Of a DNA stretch of 64,000 nt, positions 34,323 through 43,213 are shown piece by piece. A program made the translations under genes and the position numbers. Numbering within the stretch: position 1 is the first letter of the stretch; every line of letters begins with the position of its first letter. Below the pieces are notes generated by a model that was given only the letters and a program-made list of their open reading frames with translations, had not been told where the DNA came from and searched no databases. The DNA comes from JAAZKA01 sp034926225 (GTDB lineage Bacteria; Bacillota; Clostridia; Oscillospirales; QAMX01), in NCBI GenBank assembly GCA_034926225.1, contig JAYFRF010000015.1, positions 1 through 64,000 of the forward strand. Reading direction: 5' to 3'.

Positions 34323-34351
34323 TTGCAATCCTATTCTGAATTTGCTATAAT
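34323..34351 (+). promoter_or_regulatory. Extended -10 promoter of the smc operon
   Basis: TTGCAA (34323-34328), a 17-base spacer and TATAAT (34346-34351) preceded by TGC make a strong promoter for the smc-to-leuS block. Confidence 0.82.
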
Positions 34352-34406
34352 ACACTGAATACGGAGGCTGTAAGGATATTTTCAAACGGAAAGGAGATGC
34401 GCGGCG

Positions 34407-37400
34407 ATTTTACTCAAAAGGCTGGAAATGCAGGGCTTTAAGTCCTTCCCCGATCAGCTGCGCGTCGATTTTCACGCCGGTGTGACTGCCATCGTCGGCC
34501 CGAACGGATCGGGCAAATCGAATATCTCCGATGCGATTCTCTGGGTTTTGGGCGAGCAGTCCACGAAGGCCCTGCGCGGCTCAAAAATGGAGGATGTCAT
34601 CTTCGCGGGCGCAGAGGAACGAAAGCGCATGGGCTTTGCCGAAGTGACGCTGACGCTCGATAACTCCGGACACGCTCTGAAAACGGACTACGACGAAGTT
34701 GCGGTGACGCGCCGCTACTACCGTTCGGGTGAGAGCGAATATTACATTAATAAAAAAACCGTTCGCCTGCGCGATATCCATGAGCTTTTTATGGATACCG
34801 GCATCGGCCGCGACGGGTACTCGGTGATCGGACAGGGACGTATCGACGAAATCCTGTCCGTAAGGGCGCAGGATCGCCGCGAAATCTTTGACGAAGCCGC
34901 CGGCATCACAAAATTCCGGTATCGCCGCGACGAAGCCGAGCGTAAGCTCATTTCCGCCGAGGAGAATCTGACGCGTGTGTCCGACCTTGTGCGGGAGATG
35001 GAAACACAGCTGCCATCAATGGAGAAGCAGGCGCAGCGGGAGCGGACGTATAACGCGCTGCGGGAGGAACAAAAGAAGCTGGAGGTCGCGCTGTGGCTAC
35101 GGTCGCTCGACGCGGCGGACGGTGAGCTTTCCGGTACGCAAGCGGACTTTACTACGGCGGTCGAAGGGCTAACGGCCTGTGAAAACCTCGTTACGGCGCT
35201 GGAGACGGAAGCCGCGGCATTGACGGCACGGATGCGTACGCTCGAGGAAGAACAGGAACATGCAAGGCTTGAGATACAGGACTGCGCGTCCGGCAGCGCG
35301 TCGGAGGAGGGAAAGATCGCCCTCGCCCGTGCCGCGTTGGAGCGTAACCGCGCGGAGGCTGTACGCAATGAGGCGGACCGTGCGGAGCGTGCTGCGCGAA
35401 CGGAGGATATGCGGGCAAAGCTCGCGGCGCTCGGAGAGGAAATCCATAGCCGTAAGGATCGCGAGAGGGTCGCGGAAATGGCGCTTAACCGGTGTGATGC
35501 GGAAGTCGCCCGGAGCCGGGAGCTTCGGGAAGCGGCTGCGGCAAAGCGGGAGCAGAATCGTTCCGATGCGGATAGCCTGCGTGCGAGGGAGAGCGATGCC
35601 CGTGCGAAAATTTCGTCGGCCCAGGCGTCGGCATCCGAGCTGCAGGCGCGTATCGACGCGATGAATACGGCGTCCCGTACGCGTGACGAGGCGAAAAAGG
35701 AAGCGGCGGAGAAGCTTGCCGCGCTGATAAAGGCGGAGGAAGCCGCCCGCGCGGAGCTGACCGCGAAGGAGAACATCCTCGCGGGGTATACGCGCATGAG
35801 AGCGTCCCGCGCCGCCCGTGAGGAGGAAGCGCGGGAGGCCCATACGAAGCTGAAAATACAGCTTGCCGATACGGAGAACCGCTTGCGGCTGCTGTCCGAG
35901 CTTGCACGGGATTATGAGGGGTATGCCAAGGCTGTCCGTGCCGTCATGACGCGCAAAGCGTCCCTTGGCGGTATTCACGGGCCGGTGTCCGCACTGATCT
36001 CGACGGACGACGCCTATGTCGCGGCGATCGAGACGGCGCTCGGCGCGGCGGCGGGCAACGTCGTCGTGGACAGCGAACAGGATGCACGGCGTGCGATCGG
36101 CATGCTCAAATCAAGAGACGAAGGCCGCGCGACGTTTCTGCCGCTCGCCGTTGTGCGCGGAACGGAGCTTGCGCCGCAGGACTATGAAAAGCTGCCGGGT
36201 GTGATCGGCCTTGCGAGCCGGCTTGTGCGGTTTGAGCCGGTCTATGCACCGGTGATGCGAAACCTTCTCGGACGCACCGTCGTCATAGATACGATAGACA
36301 ATGCGATTGAGGCGGCGCGGCAGTCAGGGCACCGGTTAAAGCTTGTCACGCTCGACGGACAGGTGTTGTCTCCGGGCGGCGCGATGACCGGCGGCAGTCT
36401 CGCTCGTTCCTCCGGTGTGCTTGCGCGGGCAAACGAGCTGGAACGCATGAAAGCGGAGCGCGAGACTACCGCCGGGGAACTCGAGTGTGCGGCCAAAGAG
36501 GTCGGAGAAGCCGGACGGGAAGCGGCCGCGCTCGGCGTACGGATGGAAGCCGCGCGGGAGGATGTGGAAGCGGCAAGAGCGGCTTTGACGGAGTGCGCGA
36601 TGGCGCGTGACCGCGCGAAAATGACGCTTGACAGTCTCGACCGCGATGAAAGCGAAGAGAAAGCCGAGCTGACGGAGCGTTTGCGTGAGGTGACAGCCGC
36701 ATGGGAACGCGGGGAAGCCGAACGCGGGATCGTGTGGGAACGTCTGCGGGAGAACGCCGTCGAGGATACCCGGCTTGCGGGTGAGCTTACGCGCGCGGCG
36801 GCCGGGGAACAGGCGGCGACGCAAGACAGGGAGCGCGCAAGACAGGCCTGCGAGGAGGCGCGCGGCGTGCTGCGCGAGATTCACGCGGCGGCGTCGGAGC
36901 TTGCGGCACACCTCGCGGATGCCGAGACGGATGCCGGGCGGCGTGAGGAAAACGCACGGGACTTCGACGCGGAAAATCAAGCGCTCGAGCGGGAGGCCAA
37001 AGCTGCCGAGGAAGCCCGCGATGCATATGCCGCACGGATGAGTGCCGCACAGGAAAAGCTCGCCGCGATTCTCTCGCAAAAGCAGAAGATCGAAGCGCTG
37101 CGTGTCGAGGGCGACCGGAAAAGAAACGACGCGGGTCAGCGGCAGATTGCACTCGAACGCGAAAAGGTGCGGCTTGAAAATCGGGTCGAGAACCTAAAAA
37201 AGTCGCAGGACAGCCTGACGGCGGCGCTGTGGGACGAATACGGACTCACGCGGGCGACGGCACGGGAATGCGCCGAGCCGATGGAGGATCCGGACGCCGC
37301 GAAAAAGCGTGCCGACGCGCTGCGGCGGGAGATCCGCGCGCTGGGCAGCGTGTATACGGGGGCAATTGAGGAATATGCCAAGCTGAAGGAGCGTTACGAT

Positions 37401-37964
37401 TTCTATCGGACGCAGCAGATCGACGCGGAAACGTCGAAGGGGAAGCTTGAGAGCGTGATTGCCGAGCTGAACCGTCAGATGCGAAGGCAATTTACGGAGC
37501 AGTTCGCGATTATCAACCGCGCGTTTGGGGAAACCTTTACGGAGGTGTTCGGCGGCGGCACGGCGGAGCTGGAGCTTGCGGAACCGTCGGACGTGCTTTC
37601 CTGCGGCATCGAAATTCGCGTGCAGATACCGGGCAAGACGCTGAAAGTCTTAAGTCTGCTGTCCGGCGGCGAGCGGGCGTTCGTTGCGATCGCGCTGTAT
37701 TTCGCCATCCTGCGCGTCCGACCGACGCCGTTCTGCATCCTCGACGAGATCGACGCCGCATTGGACGACGTCAATGTCCGGCGGTTTGCGCGATGCCTGC
37801 GCAGTTACACCGAGCATACGCAGTTTATCGTGATCACGCACCGTCGGCATACGATGGAGGAAGCCGACATGCTCTACGGCGTGGCGATGCCGACACAGGG
37901 TGTGTCCAAATTACTGGCATTCGACGTCGGTGAAGCGGCGCGGGAATTCGGTATTAAGAATTAG
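34407..37964 (+). CDS. smc: Chromosome segregation protein SMC, probable AUU start
   Basis: This 1185-residue protein is the bacterial condensin core: an N-terminal ATPase half with GPNGSGKSNISDAI, long coiled coils rich in Glu, Arg and Ala, a hinge (about 520-640, VNAVIDT-type region starting GGIHGPVSALI), and a C-terminal ATPase half with LSGGERAFVAIAL and PFCILDEIDAALDD. The family N terminus is MxLKxLExQGFKSF; here the codons before the first ATG (34428) read ILLKRLE in frame, so initiation is placed at the ATT codon at 34407, 10 bases after AAGGAG. Starting at 34428 would delete the first beta-strand and leave the ribosome site 31 bases away. It is first in the long operon. Confidence 0.88.
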   Translation: MLLKRLEMQGFKSFPDQLRVDFHAGVTAIVGPNGSGKSNISDAILWVLGEQSTKALRGSKMEDVIFAGAEERKRMGFAEVTLTLDNSGHALKTDYDEVAVTRRYYRSGESEYYINKKTVRLRDIHELFMDTGIGRDGYSVIGQGRIDEILSVRAQDRREIFDEAAGITKFRYRRDEAERKLISAEENLTRVSDLVREMETQLPSMEKQAQRERTYNALREEQKKLEVALWLRSLDAADGELSGTQADFTTAVEGLTACENLVTALETEAAALTARMRTLEEEQEHARLEIQDCASGSASEEGKIALARAALERNRAEAVRNEADRAERAARTEDMRAKLAALGEEIHSRKDRERVAEMALNRCDAEVARSRELREAAAAKREQNRSDADSLRARESDARAKISSAQASASELQARIDAMNTASRTRDEAKKEAAEKLAALIKAEEAARAELTAKENILAGYTRMRASRAAREEEAREAHTKLKIQLADTENRLRLLSELARDYEGYAKAVRAVMTRKASLGGIHGPVSALISTDDAYVAAIETALGAAAGNVVVDSEQDARRAIGMLKSRDEGRATFLPLAVVRGTELAPQDYEKLPGVIGLASRLVRFEPVYAPVMRNLLGRTVVIDTIDNAIEAARQSGHRLKLVTLDGQVLSPGGAMTGGSLARSSGVLARANELERMKAERETTAGELECAAKEVGEAGREAAALGVRMEAAREDVEAARAALTECAMARDRAKMTLDSLDRDESEEKAELTERLREVTAAWERGEAERGIVWERLRENAVEDTRLAGELTRAAAGEQAATQDRERARQACEEARGVLREIHAAASELAAHLADAETDAGRREENARDFDAENQALEREAKAAEEARDAYAARMSAAQEKLAAILSQKQKIEALRVEGDRKRNDAGQRQIALEREKVRLENRVENLKKSQDSLTAALWDEYGLTRATARECAEPMEDPDAAKKRADALRREIRALGSVYTGAIEEYAKLKERYDFYRTQQIDAETSKGKLESVIAELNRQMRRQFTEQFAIINRAFGETFTEVFGGGTAELELAEPSDVLSCGIEIRVQIPGKTLKVLSLLSGGERAFVAIALYFAILRVRPTPFCILDEIDAALDDVNVRRFARCLRSYTEHTQFIVITHRRHTMEEADMLYGVAMPTQGVSKLLAFDVGEAAREFGIKN

Positions 37965-37986
37965 ACCTCGAAGGAGCGATTAAAAC

Positions 37987-38901
37987 ATGGGATTTTTCGA
38001 TAAAATCAAGGCGGGACTTGCCAAAACACGCGGCGTCATCGCCGAAAAGCTCGACGCAGTGGTCAAGGTTTTCCGCGTCGTCGACGAGGATCTGCTCGAC
38101 GAGCTGGAGGAAGCGCTGATCCTCTCCGACCTCGGCGTCGACACTGCGACGGACGTCGTAGAACGGCTCCGCGCGGAAGTTAAGGCCGGCCGCCTGCGCG
38201 AATCGACGCAGGTACGCGACACACTGGCGCGTATTCTCGCCGAGATGACCGGCGGCGCGGCTCCCGAAACGCGGAAGCTGCGGCTCGGGACGAAGCCCTC
38301 CGTCGTCCTTGTTATCGGCGTGAACGGCGCGGGCAAGACGACGACCATCGGCAAGCTTGCGCATAACCTGAAAGAGGACGGCAAGTCGGTCCTGCTTGCG
38401 GCGGGGGATACGTTCCGTGCGGCGGCGGCGGACCAACTCGAGATCTGGGCAGGGCGCGCGGGCGTGGAAATCGTTCGCCAGACCGAGGGCGCAGACCCGG
38501 CGGCGGTCGTCTACGACGCGCTGGCCGCGGCGAAGGCGAGAGGGACGGATGTCGTACTCGTCGATACAGCGGGAAGGCTGCAAAATAAGACGAACCTGAT
38601 GAAGGAGCTTGAAAAGATCAGCCGCGTGATCGATAAAACCCTGCCCGGCGCGGATCGTGAGACGCTTTTGGTTCTCGACGGGACGACGGGACAGAACGCG
38701 CTGTCGCAAGCGAAGGCGTTTGCGGAAACGGCGGGGATCACGGGGATCGTCCTGACAAAGCTGGACGGCACCGCGAAGGGCGGCGTGGTCATATCCATTT
38801 CCCACACGATGGGGATTCCGGTCAAATATATTGGTGTCGGCGAGAAGATCGACGATCTTTTGCCGTTCAACCCGGACGATTTTGTGAAGGCGCTGTTTTA
38901 A
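37987..38901 (+). CDS. ftsY: Signal recognition particle receptor FtsY
   Basis: This 304-residue GTPase is the membrane receptor of the signal recognition particle for co-translational insertion of membrane proteins. It has the NG fold: an N domain helix bundle (EDLLDELEEALILSDLG) and a G domain with GVNGAGKTTTIGKLA, DTFRAAAADQL, VDTAGRLQNK and LTKLDGTAKGG. The acidic A domain of E. coli FtsY is absent, as is usual in Bacillota; the start GFFDKIKAGLAKT suits an amphipathic membrane helix. It lies 22 bases after smc, with GGAG 10 bases before the ATG. Confidence 0.97.
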   Translation: MGFFDKIKAGLAKTRGVIAEKLDAVVKVFRVVDEDLLDELEEALILSDLGVDTATDVVERLRAEVKAGRLRESTQVRDTLARILAEMTGGAAPETRKLRLGTKPSVVLVIGVNGAGKTTTIGKLAHNLKEDGKSVLLAAGDTFRAAAADQLEIWAGRAGVEIVRQTEGADPAAVVYDALAAAKARGTDVVLVDTAGRLQNKTNLMKELEKISRVIDKTLPGADRETLLVLDGTTGQNALSQAKAFAETAGITGIVLTKLDGTAKGGVVISISHTMGIPVKYIGVGEKIDDLLPFNPDDFVKALF

Positions 38902-38922
38902 GCGCGGAGAGGACTCATCATT

Positions 38923-39654
38923 ATGCCGCGAATTGACGGACGAAAGTATAACGAGCTGAGACCCTTTACACTGACACCGAACGTATCGGCTTTCGCAGAA
39001 GGTTCCTGCCTGATCGAGCAGGGACAGACGAAGGTCTACTGCACCGCGAGTATCGAGCAAGGCGTACCGTTCCATCGCAAGGGGACGGGACTCGGCTGGG
39101 TGACGGCGGAGTACGCGATGCTGCCGAGGGCAAACCGCGAACGGTCCCCGCGCGATGTGTCGAAGCTGAAGCTTGCGGGACGCTCGGCGGAGATTCAGCG
39201 GTTAATCGGACGCGCGCTGCGCAGCGTCGTCGATATGGGGACGATGGGCGAGACGACGATCACCGTGGACTGTGACGTTCTGCAAGGCGACGGAGGCACA
39301 CGCTGCGCGTCAATCACGGGCGGCTTTGTCGCGCTGGCGCTCGCGTGTAAGCTGGCGACGGAGCGGCGCTGGTTCAAGAAGAATCCGGTTACCGACTATG
39401 TCGCGGCGCTCAGCACGGGACTTTTGCCCCTCGACGGCCGCGACCAGCCGTTGATTGACATGTGCTACGAGGAGGACTCCCACGCGCTCGCGGACTTCAA
39501 CATCGTCATGACCGGCTCCGGCGCGTTCGTCGAGGTGCAGGGTACGGGAGAAGGACGCCCGTATACGCGGGAGGAGCTGGACAACATCGTCAAGGTGACG
39601 ACGCCCGCGATCTTCAAGATGATCGACGCGCAGAAAACGGTTGTTACTGTTTGA
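38923..39654 (+). CDS. rph: Ribonuclease PH
   Basis: This 243-residue enzyme trims the 3' ends of tRNA precursors with phosphate. It shows RPFTLTPNVSAFAEGSCLIE, the GTGLGWVTAEYAMLPRA and RSAEIQRLIGRALRSVVD segments with the phosphate-binding arginine, and the C-terminal VEVQGTGEGRPYTREEL. The length is normal. GGAGAGG lies about 10 bases before the ATG. It sits 21 bases after ftsY and 16 before rdgB, the usual rph-rdgB pairing. Confidence 0.97.
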   Translation: MPRIDGRKYNELRPFTLTPNVSAFAEGSCLIEQGQTKVYCTASIEQGVPFHRKGTGLGWVTAEYAMLPRANRERSPRDVSKLKLAGRSAEIQRLIGRALRSVVDMGTMGETTITVDCDVLQGDGGTRCASITGGFVALALACKLATERRWFKKNPVTDYVAALSTGLLPLDGRDQPLIDMCYEEDSHALADFNIVMTGSGAFVEVQGTGEGRPYTREELDNIVKVTTPAIFKMIDAQKTVVTV

Positions 39655-39670
39655 CAAGCGGGAAAACGGG

Positions 39671-40258
39671 ATGGAATTTATATTGGCAACCGCAAACGCG
39701 CATAAAGCGGAGGAACTGAGTGCGATTTTAGGGGGCATCCGCATCCTAACGATGAAGGAAGCCGGATTCAACCCGGAAATCGTCGAAAACGGCGCAACTT
39801 TTGCCGAAAACGCGATAATCAAGTGCCGCGCGGTCTGGGAACTCGCGCACAGGCCCTGCATCGCGGACGATTCCGGGCTTTGCGTGGACGCGCTGGGCGG
39901 CGCACCCGGCATTTACTCCGCGCGGTATGCGGGGGAGAACGGCACCGCGAAGCAGTGTAACGATAAGCTCCTTGCGGCGCTCGCCGGCGTGCCGAAAGAA
40001 CGGCGCACCGCGCGTTTCGTTTGCGCGATGGCGTGCATTCTCGATGAAATAACGGCGTTCACCGTCGAGGGAACCTGCGACGGGATCATCGCCGCCGCAC
40101 CGCGCGGCGAGCGTGGCTTTGGCTACGATCCCCTGATGTACCTGCCCGAATACGGCTGCACGATCGCCGAACTTGACTCTGATAAGAAGAACGAAATTTC
40201 CCACCGTGCGAGAGCCTGCATGCGTTTACGCGAGATGCTCGCCGGGTATAATCGATAA
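39671..40258 (+). CDS. rdgB: XTP/dITP diphosphatase (RdgB/HAM1 family)
   Basis: This 195-residue house-cleaning enzyme hydrolyses ITP, dITP and XTP to monophosphates. It has the N-terminal ILATANAHKAEEL, VENGATFAENAIIK, ADDSGLCVDALGGAPGIYSARYAG (in part) and FGYDPLMYLPEYGCTIAEL motifs. The ATG at 39671 was chosen as the family N terminus; the longer frame to 39641 overlaps rph. The ribosome site is weak (GGGAAAACGGG), so translation may depend on coupling to rph. Confidence 0.95.
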   Translation: MEFILATANAHKAEELSAILGGIRILTMKEAGFNPEIVENGATFAENAIIKCRAVWELAHRPCIADDSGLCVDALGGAPGIYSARYAGENGTAKQCNDKLLAALAGVPKERRTARFVCAMACILDEITAFTVEGTCDGIIAAAPRGERGFGYDPLMYLPEYGCTIAELDSDKKNEISHRARACMRLREMLAGYNR

Positions 40259-40272
40259 ACGAGGATAAAAAT

Positions 40273-40575
40273 ATGCTGACATCCAAACAACGGGCGTTCC
40301 TGCGCTCGAAAGCCAATACGCTCGACACGATCTTCCAGATCGGACGCGCCGGGGTGACCGACGCCGTCATCGCCGAAAGCAACGCGTCCTTAGACGCGCA
40401 TGAGCTGATCAAGCTGCGCGTACTGGAAAATTCCCTGCTGACCGCAGATGAGGCAGCAAACGCCATCGCGGAGGGGACACATGCAGACGTGGTGCAGACA
40501 ATCGGCACACGCTTCGTACTGTACCGCGCGAATCCGAAGCTGCCCGCCGAGCGCCGCATCGTCCTGCCAAAATGA
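40273..40575 (+). CDS. yhbY: YhbY family ribosome-assembly RNA-binding protein
   Basis: This 100-residue protein has the CRS1-YhbY fold that binds pre-50S ribosomal RNA: MLTSKQRAFLRSKANTL, FQIGRAGVTDAVI, LDAHELIKLRVLENS and IGTRFVLYR. Its glycine-rich loop is kept in FQIGRAG. GAGGA lies 8 bases before the ATG. Its TGA overlaps the nadD ATG as ATGA. Confidence 0.93.
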   Translation: MLTSKQRAFLRSKANTLDTIFQIGRAGVTDAVIAESNASLDAHELIKLRVLENSLLTADEAANAIAEGTHADVVQTIGTRFVLYRANPKLPAERRIVLPK

Positions 40576-41174
40576 GAAGCGTGGGGCTTCTCGGCGGCAC
40601 CTTTAACCCGCCGCACGCCGGGCATCTCCACGCCGCCCGTACCGCGCTCGAAGCACTCCGACTCGACGAGCTGTGGTTTGTGCCCGACGCCGAGCCGCCG
40701 CACAAGGCGCTGCCGCCGGGTACGCCGACGGCTGCCGACCGTGTTGCGATGACAGGCGCGCTTGCGTCGATGCTCCCGGGTACCTCGGTCTGCACCATCG
40801 AGCAGACGCTGCCTGCGCCGTCCTATACCGCGCGCACGCTGACCGCGCTTGCAGAGCTGTACCCCGACACGGCGTTCACGTTTATCGTCGGCTCGGACAT
40901 GTTCTTTACGCTTGAACGCTGGTACCAGCCCACTGTGATCTTCTCCCATGCGGCGATAGCGGCCCTTGCCCGGGAGGATGAGGATGCGAAAAAGCTCGAC
41001 GCCTACGCGGCGCAGCTGCGCGAACGGTTTTCCGCCCGTGTGACGATTCTCTATACACGAGCACTGCCGGTTAGCTCGACCGAGCTGCGGAAGTGTCTTT
41101 TACGGGGGACGGTACCGGAACTGTTGCCGGCGCCCGTACTCGATATCATCCGCGAAAGGGGACTCTACCGATGA
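40572..41174 (+). CDS. nadD: Nicotinate-nucleotide adenylyltransferase
   Basis: This 200-residue nucleotidyltransferase transfers AMP to nicotinate mononucleotide in NAD synthesis. It has GLLGGTFNPPHAGHLHAA with the two histidines of the family, FIVGSDMFFTLERW and the late VSSTELR motif. It overlaps yhbY by 4 bases (ATGA) and yqeK by 4 bases (ATGA), so all three are translationally coupled. Confidence 0.95.
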   Translation: MRSVGLLGGTFNPPHAGHLHAARTALEALRLDELWFVPDAEPPHKALPPGTPTAADRVAMTGALASMLPGTSVCTIEQTLPAPSYTARTLTALAELYPDTAFTFIVGSDMFFTLERWYQPTVIFSHAAIAALAREDEDAKKLDAYAAQLRERFSARVTILYTRALPVSSTELRKCLLRGTVPELLPAPVLDIIRERGLYR

Positions 41175-41773
41175 TCGACCGTGCCTCTGTGGGAAAGGTG
41201 CTGCGTGAAACGTTGAGCGAGAAAAGGCTTGCGCATGTCCTCGGCTGTGTGCAGGCGGCGAAGGAGCTTGCGCCCGGATTCGGCGCGGACGTCGAAAAAG
41301 CCGGAGATGCCGCGCTTTTACACGACATAACGCGTGAAATAAGCCACGATGACCAGTTGAAATTATGCGCAAAGTACGGTATAATGATAGATGCAGATAC
41401 GGCTGCGGATACCGCGCTGCTGCATGCGTTTACCGGCGCGGAGGTCGCGCGGGAACGCTTCGGCGTGGAGGAGGATATCGCGGAAGCCATCCGCTGCCAC
41501 ACGACGGGAAAGGCCGGGATGTCGCCGCTTGACATGACGCTCTGCCTAGCTGATTACATCGAGCCTACGCGTAAATTCAAGAAGGTTGATACGCTGCGCG
41601 CGCTTGCGAAAAAGAATCCCCGCGCGGCGCTCCTGCGGGCCTTCGACGGAACGATCGTCCATATTGTCCGGGACGACGGACTCTTACATCCGTTGACCGT
41701 GATCGCGCGCAACGACCTGCTTGCGCGGATTTTGCGGGAAGAGCCCGGCGTGCTTTCTTTGAAAAAGGAGTAA
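41171..41773 (+). CDS. yqeK: YqeK family HD-domain symmetrical Ap4A hydrolase
   Basis: This 200-residue HD-fold protein hydrolyses diadenosine tetraphosphate to ADP in characterised relatives. The metal ligands are seen as the histidine of LAHVLGC, the HD of LLHDITRE, the histidines of LLHAFTGAEV and IRCHTTGKAGM, and the aspartate of LCLADYIEP. AAAGGGG lies about 9 bases before the ATG. It follows nadD with an ATGA overlap and leads into the LCP gene after 3 bases. Confidence 0.94.
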   Translation: MIDRASVGKVLRETLSEKRLAHVLGCVQAAKELAPGFGADVEKAGDAALLHDITREISHDDQLKLCAKYGIMIDADTAADTALLHAFTGAEVARERFGVEEDIAEAIRCHTTGKAGMSPLDMTLCLADYIEPTRKFKKVDTLRALAKKNPRAALLRAFDGTIVHIVRDDGLLHPLTVIARNDLLARILREEPGVLSLKKE

Positions 41774-41776
41774 CCT

Positions 41777-43204
41777 ATGAAACTTTTTAGCGGAAATCAC
41801 TCCGATCAGCCCTCTGACAAGCCTAAAAAGACGGATTACGACGCGAATGCCTTCGATGAAAACGCGGCGCCCGGCGCAAAATCGCCGCGTATGCCGGAGG
41901 ATCGTGCCTATTCGGAGACGGATACCCCTGCGCCGCAGGGATCGCTCTCCAAGGGCATGAAAATCTACCTCGGTATTGCGGTTCCGCTTTTAGCACTTGT
42001 TGTCTGCTCACTGCTGTACGTACTGTTCTTTGTTAAACCCCCGTCGGGTGAGAATGTGACACCCACATCGACTGTCCCGTCTACGACAACGACGACCGTA
42101 GCGCCTGCGACGACAACGACTCCTATTGCGACGACAACGACGGCTGCGACAACGACCACCGAAGCGACTACGGAGGCCACGACGGCCGCGCTCTCCGAGG
42201 ACGAGATTGTGGAAGCTGCCATCATGGAGCTGTCCGAGGAAGCGACCGATATCGAAGCGCCGGAGAAGGGGTTGCTCGATAACCCACGCCGCGAGGGGGT
42301 CTATACCATTCTGCTCGTCGGTCTTGACGACAGCGGCAAGCGCTCCGATACCATTATGATGCTCACACTCGACACCGCAAAGAAAGCGGTCAAGATCATG
42401 AGCGTTCCGCGCGACCTGATGAGCACGTCGAAGTTCGGCAACGTCATCAAGATCAACGCGGCCTATGCGCAGGGCATTGAGGAGACGGCGGCCGAGGTCG
42501 CGGACGTCCTCGGCTATACCGCGAACCGCTATGTCGCTATCGATTACGACGCGTTCGAGCGCTTGATCGATACCCTCGGAGGCATCGAGATCAACGTCTT
42601 CATGGATATGCAGTACACCGACAACGCAGGCAACCTGAATATCGATATCAAGGAAGGCTTGCAGACGCTCGACGGAGAGACGGCGCTGAAATACGTCCGC
42701 TTCCGCTCCGGATATGCCGCCGCCGATATCAAGCGTATTGAAATCCAGCAAGAATTCTTCGCCGCCGTTCTTGCAAAGCTCGCGTCGCCGCAGACGATAT
42801 TAAAGGTACCCGAACTTGTTGAGCTGTTCCGCGACAGCGTGGAGACCGATCTGACGGCGGGCGAACTGATTTGGCTTGCGCTGCAATACTACGATATGGA
42901 CCCTGCCGATATCGAGATCGGCAAGGTGCCGACCCATTCCGTGCGCTTTGAGGGGCAGGACTACGAGGTCGCCTATCTGAACACCCTCCTGCGCCGCGTC
43001 AATGAGGGCGGCTATAACCCCTACGTCAATGCGATCACCGAGGTCAACCTGACACTCCCGCCGGAGGATACCGCCACCGGTTCCGACGTTCCCGCCGCCG
43101 CGACGTCTGCCGTGACGACCGGCGCGTCGACGGCAGCGGAAACTACGACAGCACAAACGACAGCGGCATCCGGCAATACCCCGCCGTCTTGGCTTGGAGG
43201 CTAA
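41777..43204 (+). CDS. LytR-CpsA-Psr (LCP) family protein with threonine-rich linker
   Basis: This 475-residue membrane-anchored protein has a charged cytoplasmic N terminus (1-60), one membrane segment (62-86), a low-complexity threonine-rich stretch (95-138) and an extracytoplasmic LCP domain (170-390). The LCP domain shows ILLVGLDDSGKRSDTIMML, MSVPRDLMSTS, KINAAYAQG and YVRFRSGYAAADIKRIE. LCP enzymes transfer teichoic-acid-type or capsular polymers to peptidoglycan. The C-terminal tail is again Thr/Ala-rich. AAGGAG lies 7 bases before the ATG. The gene occupies the usual place between yqeK and rsfS. Confidence 0.93.
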   Translation: MKLFSGNHSDQPSDKPKKTDYDANAFDENAAPGAKSPRMPEDRAYSETDTPAPQGSLSKGMKIYLGIAVPLLALVVCSLLYVLFFVKPPSGENVTPTSTVPSTTTTTVAPATTTTPIATTTTAATTTTEATTEATTAALSEDEIVEAAIMELSEEATDIEAPEKGLLDNPRREGVYTILLVGLDDSGKRSDTIMMLTLDTAKKAVKIMSVPRDLMSTSKFGNVIKINAAYAQGIEETAAEVADVLGYTANRYVAIDYDAFERLIDTLGGIEINVFMDMQYTDNAGNLNIDIKEGLQTLDGETALKYVRFRSGYAAADIKRIEIQQEFFAAVLAKLASPQTILKVPELVELFRDSVETDLTAGELIWLALQYYDMDPADIEIGKVPTHSVRFEGQDYEVAYLNTLLRRVNEGGYNPYVNAITEVNLTLPPEDTATGSDVPAAATSAVTTGASTAAETTTAQTTAASGNTPPSWLGG

Positions 43205-43213
43205 TACTGATAC

